DNA from: Oryza sativa Japonica Group
Lineage: Eukaryota > Streptophyta > Magnoliopsida > Poales > Poaceae
Direction: 5' to 3'
Length of the DNA: 64,000 nucleotides
NCBI RefSeq assembly: GCF_034140825.1
Contig: NC_089036.1
Coordinates: 5,210,001-5,274,000 of the forward strand
Position numbers and translations under genes: made by a program. Numbering within the stretch: position 1 is the first letter of the stretch; every line of letters starts with the position of its first letter. Positions 55,089 to 64,000 of this stretch are shown one piece after another. The notes beneath the pieces were generated by a model. It saw nothing but the letters and a program-made list of their open reading frames with translations. It was not told where the DNA came from and ran no database searches.

Positions 55089-58014
55089 TCAAGATTGTTG
55101 GTCTCTGAAGAGGCGCCTCCGCTTGGAGGTTGGCTGCTTCTCCTCGGGCGTCTCCGCGACCACCATCTGGTCCTGCTGCATCACCAGGCCCCGGTTCCGG
55201 GTGAGCTTCCTGATAGGTGTTCTTTGCGCGCATAGCTCCGGTGGATCAGCCTGGTCATGATCTTCGGCGCAGGGGATGTTCTCGGGGTTCCTGTGTGGCA
55301 TCAGTTCTTCCCCGTCCGGAACGACTTCTTGCATAAGCTGGAAATGGATGACAAAAAAGAGGGCCAATTGTAGATTAGTTGATGCCCAGAACTGTAAATA
55401 AAAAGAGAAAAGGCGTGCGAAAAAAATTGTCATTTTATAGAGGAGCTGGCCAAAACAAAAATCAACACAAGGATTTTTCTTCCTAGCTTAAGCTCTAGCT
55501 TAGGCCTAATGTACAGCAACAAAATGGATTGGTATCAGATAAATGAAGACAAAGGGCACTCACTCCTGAGAAAACCAGTATCCCAAAATGGGGTGGTAAA
55601 ACTTAAGAATAATTCTATATATCAGATCTTGAAGTTGAATTTTGTACAGTTCTACAGTTGAAGTTGATTAATCAAAGTCAAAAATCTGAAGGTTTATCAA
55701 CAAAAAGAACTACTAACATACCTTCCAGTCTTTGAAATCAAATCTGAAAACAAAATGGCTGTAGGAGACTTCTCCTGAGGCTATCGCACTAGCAGCAGGA
55801 GCATTTCTAGGATCTGCATAGGACCAATAGAATTATCTTAGACATGTCACTAAAGAAGCGGCATCTTGTCATATCATTTAAGGAAACAAATGAGGGCAGC
55901 GGAAAAGGGTCTTACAGACTATATGATGCCCGTTGTCATCTATGTTTATTGCCACCCTGCCATCTTTAACTAGGAAGGACAGTGCAAAAACGTTCTCAAC
56001 AGTTTGGGCAAAAGAACGCCTGTTCAAAACAATGTTCTCCAGCCTTGCCCTTTTATTCCTCCTCAGGATATCAAATATGACAGACACATTCCTATCAGTG
56101 TCTGTCTTTACTCCCTCCAAAGATTCAGCAAGCTGCATACAAGGTAGCATCATATCAATGTGCTATTCAGAGTAAGCCATGGAACAGTATACAAGCCCAG
56201 TGATTGCATCCAGGTATAAACAAAATAAATTGCCGTAAAAAAGATCAGTCTGCCAGATGCACGGACAAGAAACTTGATAGTGGACAAGGAATATAAATGT
56301 TTCTGTTCCAGATGTTCCTTTAAAGAAACGTTCTATGGTTTTGAACATGTAAGCAATACAATTACAAAATGGAATCAGTAAGATAGATATGTTAAGTTCC
56401 AGCTAATGACATGAACAATAGCACCAGACCTGTTATGGCATGAACAATAGCACCAGACCTGTTAACTACCTCAGAGACTAATGGAGGGAAAAAATGAATA
56501 CCATGATGAAAGAAATGCACAGATGGCTATTATGGTTTTGTTGGTATCTATCATACCCTTTGTAATATAGAATAGCATATGGCTAGTTGCCTAGTTGGCT
56601 ACCTGTTCAGGACGAGCATTTTCCGTTGGCCTCGCAGTCCGTTTTCTATTGGCAACCACAGCCTTCCGTTGTTTTACTTCTGTATTCATGGGTCCAAGCC
56701 TGTAAAGATTCAGATTTGAGTTGTTTAAGTCATTTGCCAGGCGGATAGAATTATAGAAAGCAAGAAATGATGCGCATATATAAAGACGGAAGAGAGCTTC
56801 ATTACATAGTGCAGCATCCAGGTGCAGCCCTGAAGACATGGGACACAGAAAGCCCAACATCCCCCCAGCGCAATGAGGCAGCCTCAGAATCAAGGCCCCC
56901 TGATTGCCCAAATTTCTTCAGCATGGCTGTTACGAAATCAGAGGGAGTGATTCCTTCACTTGACTGAGACCTAACGGATGTTACCAAAGTGTTTGCAATG
57001 TCCAACAGAGTTTCTGCATCAGCTATTTGCTCCCTAGGCCTCTGCACTGCATTGTAGAAGGATGCCATCATTTTGTGTACTTCATATAGCACTTATGCTT
57101 AAATGATCCAAACCAGTAAAATATATCATAAGCAGCTATTCGAAGTACTAGTACTAATTTTGGAATGCGACAGTGAGTTCTGAACTTCTAATATTAACAT
57201 GGCAATAAACACCAAGTTTTGCCAAGAAATGCAATCATGCAGGCAAATTACAAAGCATTGGTCTTGTAGAAGATAGGAACTGAGTAATTACATCAACATT
57301 AGCATGGGAGAACAACCAACGAAACTAAATGCAATCATGCTGATGCTCTGATGTTCGAGTAGCAATTTGAAGTAAAATGTCAACAGTAGAATAAACCAGA
57401 AGTAGTTCGCAATAATGCTATATCAGTTATCTGAAGACCAACCAATGTTTTGAGATCCTGCTGAGATTCACTACACATACAATGCAGATGAACAACTTGC
57501 TAATATGCCTTCTTCTTTTTTCTGAACCTGCAACAAGTGCTCCAGCAGCCACTTCAGCAGCTAGTACTAACAGCCTAAGCATAAGGTTCAAATATCACGA
57601 TGTCTTTCTAATCTGTGACTCAAATGCAATACAAATCGGAAACAGCGAGTCCAAGGCAAGGATAACCACATCAAACTGCAGAAAAACACACGGTTTAGCA
57701 AAGGCGAAAGGGGGGGAGGATTTCGTATACCGAGCTCGTGCAGGCAGTCCACCTGCGTGATGATGGCGGCGAACGTGTCGGAGCCCGCCCTCGCCATGTC
57801 ATCCTTCTCATCTGCGGCGGACAAAACACACAGCACAAACAGCTCAAATCACACACCCCCGCACACCCAAAACCAAACCAAACCCCACCCCCACGGCGAG
57901 CCCCCTACCGCTGATGAGATTCTTCACGGCGAGGTACCGCGACCGGAGCAGCCGCCGCTCCGCAACCCCCTGCTGCTGCTGCCTCCCGCCGCCGCCGCTG
58001 CTGCCCTCCGCCAT
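55089..58014 (-). CDS. NSE4: NSE4, kleisin subunit of the SMC5/6 complex
   Basis: NSE4 bridges the SMC5 and SMC6 heads and acts in DNA repair and replication-fork stability in the nucleus. Seven exons: 58014-57909, 57811-57731, 57046-56806, 56699-56603, 56132-55916, 55813-55722 and 55337-55089, total 1,083 nt, 360 aa. After a Gly/Gln-rich start ([15 protein letters not shown]) come YLAVKNLIS and [19 protein letters not shown] (the SMC-binding helices), [17 protein letters not shown], and [14 protein letters not shown]. The C-terminal winged-helix part reads [58 protein letters not shown] and [11 protein letters not shown]. The tail is acidic then basic ([11 protein letters not shown]). Plants often have two NSE4 genes; I cannot tell whether this is the A or B type. 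Confidence 0.94.
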
Positions 58015-58885
58015 CGGGGACCGACCTGGCGCTCCCAAACCCTAATCCCCTCCCCCCAGATCTCCGAATCCCCAACGCGCTCGCCCCGGCGGCCTCGACT
58101 CGAGCCCCGATCGGCGAAGCGAGCGCGAGCGCGAGAGGGAAAATTTTGGGCGAAATTTCGTGGGGGGGAAGCAGCCGGCGGAGGAGGAGAGGGGAGGCGC
58201 GGATTTGAAAGCCCCTGCCTTCCCGAGGAGAATCCTTGCGGCTCGGGGGAGATTAATTTCGCTTTTGGGTGGGGCCAGCTTGTCAGTGGCTGTGGGGAAG
58301 GTGGAGTGGAGGTCGGTGGCTAGGGATTTTTTTTCTAGAGCTTCGTGGGGCCCGTATGTCAGTGAGCGGGACGACGGGCGTGCGGGTTGTGTTTGAGAGT
58401 ACTCCTACGCGTCTGGTTCAGTACTTCAGTGGGCTCGTGGGGTTTATTTAAGTGGGGTCCACATGTCAGTGAGTATAGGGCTATGGACCAACTGTTTGTG
58501 TGTGTGTGTTGTGGTTTGAGAATTCAGGTGTGGTTTTGATTCCCGCTCGCTATTTTGAGGTAGGGCACGAGGTCTGGGAATTTGCCGAATTTGGGAGGAT
58601 TTTGCCGGGCTTCCCGATTTTGGTTCAAACATTTGGTTGGTTGGTTGGTTGGTTATCACTTATCAGTTGCGTCAGAACTCGCGGTGATTCGGTCCCATTC
58701 GGATTTCGGAACATAAAAAAACGGAATTATATTCCGAGATGCTTTGGTTCGAACCAAAGTTTTCGTTCCAAACCATGGTGAATAAAAAGAGTCGTTATTG
58801 TCCAGCTATACATCGGAATCGAGGGATTGTCATTGTATACAAGTAGTGTTTCTTTGGTTTCTAAGAACATGTTTGAGGCATAGTA

Positions 58886-59211
58886 AAAAAACCGGTCCGA
58901 GGGTCGATCCGCTCTAGCCATTGGTTCACCGGACGAACCACCGGGTCAACGGTTCGACCGCTGGTTTTTTATTTATTAATATTACATTTAATTTGTATTA
59001 TTTTTAATATATAACCATCACAAATTGGTGAAAATATGCATAAATAAACCATTATATTTATTATTACATGGTCATAACATTAAAAAAAATAAATGTGATG
59101 TGGTAACATAATAAATTCATCCTGTCATAATGCCATAGGAAAAATAAAAACCGGTTCGATACTTAAATACCCGCCACTGGTTCAAGGAAAAACTGGCATG
59201 TTCACCGGTTT
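58886..59211. repeat. Element with inverted ACCGGTTTTT motifs
   Basis: AAAAAAACCGGTCCG at the left and CACCGGTTTTTTATTGG at the right are inverted, and a second inner pair (GACCGCTGGTTTTTTATT and AAATAAAAACCGGTTCG) repeats the motif. The AT-rich core has no frame. Probably an old MITE; ends and target duplication are not certain. Confidence 0.4.
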
Positions 59212-60119
59212 TTTATTGGTTCGATTGCAGGAGCGGTCTTTTAGCAGAACCGAGCTGTCAAGGTGGAGGCAATTTCAAGCTGCTGCAGCTTCTTCTATAA
59301 TCAGAAGCTCCCCAAGCAGTCTAGCTTTTGGTTTAGATTTTGAAAAGTTGTAATTGTAAAATTTAGAAAATGAACTATAAGTCATAAGTTGGAAAACCCA
59401 AGTTTTGTAGATTCTCAGAAGCTACCAACTAGCTGCTTCCCATAATTTTAAGCTCTCCGGACCAAGCCCTAAAACGTGGTTACTAGCCAAGCAAGAGGAT
59501 GTCAACATTGGAAGATGACAGATTGCACCATATTAATTTGCTCTGTAGTTTACTTGTTGGCTTGTCAGTGGCATTCAAACTTTAAATCACTAAATATAAT
59601 TTTAGAGCTAATTTTGGCATAAGGGGTACATGTGGTGCATTATAGCATGATAAAAGACTGTCAAGAGAAGGTAGAAGGTTCGTGCGGTCTCATATTTTCG
59701 CTTATGCTTATGTTTATCAGCCTAAATTTAATTTTTCAACCTTAAATTTAGATTTGATTTTGGGTTATTTCAACGAAGTTTATTTTTCAGTCTTTGCTTT
59801 TATATCGCTAAGATCACATATATGAAAGTTTTATTCGTAAATTATTTTTCGTTTACAAATATGTCGTTTCGCTTATTCCCAATGAAGTCGTGTTATGTTC
59901 TTGTTCTTGTACGGAGTATTAAGACTTTGTGTTTGTGCTGTTGGGCTTGGTTTCCAATCTGGATAATGAAAGTTGTCTGTTATGAGAGAGAGAGATGGAG
60001 CGCGCTCAGAAGGTTAGCCCTTGTAGATGGGAGAAACCGCAGGTGGGATGGATGGAATTACATTTGGTCCCGTTAGTTTATTCTATAACAAGTGGATGAA
60101 AATTTAAATACTCGTGGCA

Positions 60120-60265
60120 CAATTTTCAAACTGCTAAACGGTGCGTTTCGTACGAAAACTTTCTATATAAGAGTTGTTCTAAAATATTAGATTAATCCAT
60201 TTTTTAAGTTTGTAATAACTAAAACTCAATTAATATTATCACCTTGTTTTGCATGAAACACCGCC
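60120..60265. repeat. Dispersed rice repeat, copy 2
   Basis: Same order of words as 33638-33800: CTGCTAAACGGTGCG, CGAAAACTTTCTATAT, GTTGTTCTAAAATATTAG, AAAACTCAATTAATA. About 80% alike by eye. Confidence 0.7.
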
Positions 60266-60579
60266 AAATTGTTTGGTTGTGCTGCAAGTGCAACTGATGT
60301 AAACATCGATGAAAAAACCTAAAATGAAATTCAAATTTAAGGTTGAAAATTTTAAATATTAACTTATAAGGATAAGCATTAAAAAAAAAGATGAGGTTAT
60401 AATGAGCGGGTTGGTTGCACGCATAACAGGTGTTTGATGAAATGCCTGTGAGGTATGAACTTGTTAAAAAATTGAGTTTCTGCTGCATCTCTGTGTCCGC
60501 ATATAAGATGAGATCAAAACACCTTAATTCACAAAAAGGAGCATGATGCACTACAGTATACAGTATAGCAGCAGCAAGA

Positions 60580-63500
60580 TCATGGCATCGCCGGCGGCTC
60601 GCCACTGGACACTGCCACCACCAGAGGCCCGTACTCCATCGCCTCGATCGCCCCCACCCTCCTGGCCACCTCCGCCATGGTCGGCCTCCTCCACGGCTCG
60701 TCGGCGGTGCAGTCGCGGGCGACGTCGAGCACCCGCGCCATCTGCTCCCGCTCCGCGCCGGACACCGGCAGGCAAGCGTCGAACACCTCGCCGCCACGCC
60801 CGCGCGCCGCCATCCACCGCACCCACCCGACGAGGCTCCCGCCGCCGCCGCGCTCGTCGTCACCCTCCGCCGTCACCTCCGCCGACGACCACGTCGGCGG
60901 CCGCCCCGTGAGCAGCTCCAGCATGACGACGCCGAAGCTGTACACGTCGCCCTTGGCGGTGCACCGCATCGCCAGCGCGTACTCCGGCGGGATGTAGCCG
61001 AGCGTGCCGGCGAGGACGGTGCTGACGTGGGTCTCGCACGCGCTGATGATCCGCGCGAGGCCGAAGTCGGACACCCGCGGCTGGAGGCCCTCGCCTAGGA
61101 GGACGTTGCTGGACTTGACGTCGCGGTGGATGACGTGCGGCACGAAGCCGTGGTGCAGGAACGCGAGCCCGCGGGCGGCGCCGCCGCAGATCGTGAGCCG
61201 CTCCGGCCACCCGAGCGCCGCGCCGCCGCCGCCGCGCAGCCGGTCCTCCAGGCTGCCGTGCTCCATGTACTCGTAGACGAGGAACCGCTCGTCGCCGGCG
61301 GCGCAGTAGCCGAGGAGGGGGACGAGGTTGGGGTGCCTCACCTTGCCGACGGTCTCCATCTCGGCGCGGAACTCGCGTTCGCCGCCCTGGAACCGGCGGC
61401 CGACGCCGTGGAGCCTCTTGACGGCGACCCTCCGGCCGCCGGGGAGCTCCGCCCTGTACACGGTGCCGAAGCCGCCGTCGCCGACGACGTGCATCCCGTC
61501 GAAATTCCCGGTGGCTCTCATGATCTCGTCCACGGTGACCCTCACAGGCGCGTGCTCGAACGTCGCGAGGTTGATGCTCGGTGGCTCCCTCTTCTTCATC
61601 CTCCTCCTCCCCAAAAGATTGTTACTCAAGGTTGTCTCATGGTCAGCCATGGCGTTGTCACCGGCAGGGACAAGGACAAACTGCCTCCTTCTCAACATCT
61701 TCCTCCGTCGTCTCAGATAAACCACCAGGATCACCACCAGCACAATGACAATGGCCGTTGCAATGCAACAAATGGTTGCTTCCAGTACATGGAACGGATG
61801 ATCCGGCATCTTTCGATCGACACGGTTAGCGGCGCAAACCCCGCCTTCTTCAGCAGCACAATCTGCCAAGGTGAAAGTGCCACCGTCGCGGTTACCGGAG
61901 AAGTTTGCGAAGGTCAGGCCAAACATACCGCAGATACCACAAGGGATGGTGCCACTGAAATCATTGCTTGATAGGTCAAGATAGTACAAAGAAGTGACCC
62001 TTGCTATTGCTGATGGCAATCTTCCAGTGAGGCTGTTGTTGTGGAGATCAAGATAGGTCAGCTTTGTGAAGTTGGAGATCGATTCATCCAGGCTCCCTGA
62101 GAAATGGTTGCTGCTTGCATTGAAGAAGATCAGTGGGATTGGGGATTCTTTGTCCTCATGACAGGAAAATGGGATTTGTCCAGAGATGTTGTTGTCACTG
62201 ACATCCAGGTGGTTTAGGCTCTCTTTGCAGAGTAGATCCAATGGAAGAGTGCCGGTAAGCGCGTTACCCGATAAGTCCAGCATTGTGATCTGGGGAAGAA
62301 TGTTGCCAATGCCAGAAGGAATGGAGCCACTGAGTCTGTTGTTAGACAGAAGAAGGCCTTGGAGGCTTGCCAATGGTACAGGCCATGGAAGGACAGGTCC
62401 AACCAATGCATTGGAAGATAGATCAATGGTTGTTATGTTTCTCAGCTCAGCAAGTTCCACAGGTATAGTGCCACTTAACAAGTTGTCTTGCAGGTGTAGC
62501 TCTACCAGTATAGAACAATTGTTGATTGCTCTCGGGATGTGACCAGTCAATCTGTTCCGCGACAGATCAATCAATCCAATGTGTTGCACGTACTCCAATT
62601 CAGAATGGGACTCGCGCGAGAAAGCCACGCATAGCTCAGAAGGGATAGCGCCTGACAGCCGATTCCGGGACAGGACCAAGGTGTTGAGCTTTGTCAAGTG
62701 AGATATGGCCTTGGGGATGTGCCCTGTCAGATTGTTACAGCTCAAGTCCAATGTGACAAGGTTTCTGCAGTTGAAGAGCTGTATTGGAATGTCCTCAGAT
62801 AGCATGTTGCCACTGAGAGACAGTGCTGTCAGATTCCTTAGAGCGCCGATCGATCGAGGGAGAGGTCCTTGCAAGTAGTTTCTGTCGATGCTCAACGATT
62901 GCAAGCTCAAGAGCTTACCAATGCTCTCTGTGATCATGCCAGTTAGCTGGTTATCACTGAGAGAGATGTCCAAGATGGTTGATGATTCCCATAACCTGTC
63001 AGGGATCATCCCTGTGAAATTGTTATGTGACAAATCAAGTGACACCAGTGGTAGCAAAGCTAAGTATTCTGGTATCTCTCCGTGGAGATGGTTATCTAGC
63101 AAGCTTAGCTCAGTAAGGTTCTTGCATCCCTTAAATGTCTCATCGATACTCCCGGTCAGATTGTTATCATTCAATCTAAGTATCTGCAGAAAGGTGCCTT
63201 GACATATCTTGGCAGGGATAGATCCTGACAGCCGGTTGGATTCTGCAGAGAAACTAACCAGATGTAATGGAAGACCCGGTAGAGGTCCGTCGAACATGTT
63301 CTGCGCAAGCGATATAGATGAAACATTACTCCAGTTCTGAATCCAATCAGGAATGTGGCCTGAGAGTCTGTTTCCTTCCACATCAAACAAGACAACGGCA
63401 ACTAAATCTGCAAGTTCTTCAGGTATAGTGCCAGTGAAGTTATTGCCGGACAGAACTAGAGTAGTAAGCTTCTTGCAATTGCCGAGTTCTTTCGGTATGC

Positions 63501-64000
63501 TCCCAGTGAACCCTGCACTCTTCGCCATCAGCTGCCTCAGATTGCGTAGCTCACCAACAGATGCTGGAAGCTCACCACTGAAGCTGTTGAATGATATATA
63601 AAGCCCTTCCAAGATTTCGAGATTGCCGATCGACAAAGGGACGGTGTCCATGAGATTGCATTTGAGGAGATTGAGTACTTCAAGCTGCTTCAGATTACCA
63701 ATCTCTTCTGGGATGCTTCCAGTTAACTCATTGTCTGATAGGATTAAACTTTGCAGATTTTTCAGTTGACAAAGCTCCTTGGGGATTGCCCCCACCAAAC
63801 CATTTGACGATAAATCGAGCTTGACAAGGTTGACTAACGCTCTTATTCCCGGGAATATTGATCCGGTGAGATTGTTATTGTTTGCATCAAGGTACAAGAG
63901 CCGAGATAGATTACTGAAAGATGCCGGTATTGATCCACTAAATGCATTTGTGTGAATGTCGAGGTACTCCAGGTTCTTCAGACTGCCTAGCTCTGGAGGG
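60580..64000 (-). CDS. LRR receptor-like kinase (MSP1/EMS1-like), N-terminus beyond the window
   Basis: A plasma-membrane receptor kinase; only the C-terminal 1,140 or so residues lie in the window, as one uninterrupted frame from 64000 to 60580. More than 20 leucine-rich repeats of plant type (LxxLxLSxNxLxGxIP) fill 64000-62000. A transmembrane helix (ATICCIATAIVIVLVVILVV) is followed by a basic stop-transfer RRRRKMLRRR. The kinase has the Gly loop GDGGFGTVY, VAVKRL, HRDVKSSN and DFGLAR, then GTLGYIPPEYA; the Arg before Asp makes it an RD kinase, so activity is expected. The architecture and kinase words resemble rice MSP1 and Arabidopsis EMS1, receptors for TPD1-type peptides in anthers, but the ligand is unknown. 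The frame is open at 64000, so the start codon is not here. GC content rises sharply over the kinase part. Confidence 0.93.
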   Translation of the reverse strand, partial: PPELGSLKNLEYLDIHTNAFSGSIPASFSNLSRLLYLDANNNNLTGSIFPGIRALVNLVKLDLSSNGLVGAIPKELCQLKNLQSLILSDNELTGSIPEEIGNLKQLEVLNLLKCNLMDTVPLSIGNLEILEGLYISFNSFSGELPASVGELRNLRQLMAKSAGFTGSIPKELGNCKKLTTLVLSGNNFTGTIPEELADLVAVVLFDVEGNRLSGHIPDWIQNWSNVSSISLAQNMFDGPLPGLPLHLVSFSAESNRLSGSIPAKICQGTFLQILRLNDNNLTGSIDETFKGCKNLTELSLLDNHLHGEIPEYLALLPLVSLDLSHNNFTGMIPDRLWESSTILDISLSDNQLTGMITESIGKLLSLQSLSIDRNYLQGPLPRSIGALRNLTALSLSGNMLSEDIPIQLFNCRNLVTLDLSCNNLTGHIPKAISHLTKLNTLVLSRNRLSGAIPSELCVAFSRESHSELEYVQHIGLIDLSRNRLTGHIPRAINNCSILVELHLQDNLLSGTIPVELAELRNITTIDLSSNALVGPVLPWPVPLASLQGLLLSNNRLSGSIPSGIGNILPQITMLDLSGNALTGTLPLDLLCKESLNHLDVSDNNISGQIPFSCHEDKESPIPLIFFNASSNHFSGSLDESISNFTKLTYLDLHNNSLTGRLPSAIARVTSLYYLDLSSNDFSGTIPCGICGMFGLTFANFSGNRDGGTFTLADCAAEEGGVCAANRVDRKMPDHPFHVLEATICCIATAIVIVLVVILVVYLRRRRKMLRRRQFVLVPAGDNAMADHETTLSNNLLGRRRMKKREPPSINLATFEHAPVRVTVDEIMRATGNFDGMHVVGDGGFGTVYRAELPGGRRVAVKRLHGVGRRFQGGEREFRAEMETVGKVRHPNLVPLLGYCAAGDERFLVYEYMEHGSLEDRLRGGGGAALGWPERLTICGGAARGLAFLHHGFVPHVIHRDVKSSNVLLGEGLQPRVSDFGLARIISACETHVSTVLAGTLGYIPPEYALAMRCTAKGDVYSFGVVMLELLTGRPPTWSSAEVTAEGDDERGGGGSLVGWVRWMAARGRGGEVFDACLPVSGAEREQMARVLDVARDCTADEPWRRPTMAEVARRVGAIEAMEYGPLVVAVSSGEPPAMP

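Larger units (their letters stand above)
58015..60579. other. Spacer upstream of NSE4, downstream of the receptor kinase
   Basis: 58015-58450 is the GC-rich NSE4 promoter region. (TTGG)n lies at 58633-58652. An element with inverted ACCGGTTTTT-type motifs lies at about 58886-59211. A dispersed repeat occupies 60120-60265. A (GA)n run sits at 59983-59996. No gene called. Confidence 0.45.

Noticed and set aside
57482-57760. Plus-strand frame in NSE4 intron 2
   Set aside because: Overlaps the antisense of NSE4 exon 2 and intron sequence; no family resemblance.
61126-61971. 281-codon plus-strand frame opposite the receptor kinase domain
   Set aside because: Antisense shadow of a GC-rich kinase exon; no recognisable motif.

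Overview
The window is nuclear DNA of a grass, almost certainly rice (Oryza sativa). Gene 5' ends are very GC-rich, introns and spacers are AT-rich, and the spacers are full of rice-type MITEs (Stowaway, Tourist, hAT and Mutator types) and short SINEs. The gene order citrate synthase then KH/CCCH zinc finger, with a 300-residue zinc finger protein that I recall as rice C3H14, suggests chromosome 2; that placement is memory, not a search result. Exon models were built by hand from GT/AG sites, reading phase and family similarity. Each complete multi-exon model closes to a whole number of codons.

Layout. 1-2.7 kb: A-rich low-complexity DNA ending at a Helitron-like 3' terminus. 2.7-5.2 kb (-): a two-exon PLATZ transcription factor. 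7.16-7.60 kb (-): a tRNA-derived SINE with an 11-bp target duplication. 8.6-9.1 kb (+): a conserved-looking coiled-coil protein. 9.9-12.8 kb (+): an 11-exon BUBR1/MAD3 spindle checkpoint protein, followed at 16.1-17.5 kb by a broken copy of its 3' half. Between the two lie a five-copy 238-bp tandem repeat and a tRNA-Glu(CTC). 18.3-18.7 kb (+): a small unrecognised gene. 19.6-20.5 kb: a hAT-type MITE nested inside a Mutator-type element, both with perfect target duplications.

21.5-29.1 kb (-): an 11-exon BIG-type ARF-GEF of 1,687 aa, head to head with MED18 (29.7-31.7 kb, +). 32.8-38.7 kb: a U2 snRNA gene (-), many MITEs, then a U2 pseudogene (-) whose promoter lies immediately upstream of SWI3B (38.8-42.5 kb, +). 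43.7-49.4 kb (-): mitochondrial citrate synthase with 19 coding exons. 50.66-50.85 kb (+): an intact U2 gene. 51.8-54.2 kb (+): the KH/CCCH zinc finger protein. 55.1-58.0 kb (-): NSE4, the kleisin of SMC5/6. 60.6-64.0 kb (-): the C-terminal part of an LRR receptor kinase that runs off the right edge.

The genes are mostly housekeeping: chromatin and transcription (SWI3B, MED18, PLATZ), mitosis and genome integrity (BUBR1, NSE4), vesicle traffic (BIG), the TCA cycle, splicing (U2) and signalling (LRR-RLK). I see no operon-like system, CRISPR array or intact autonomous transposon. The most unusual features are the three U2-related loci within 18 kb, the nested transposons, and the BUBR1 duplication with its satellite and tRNA.
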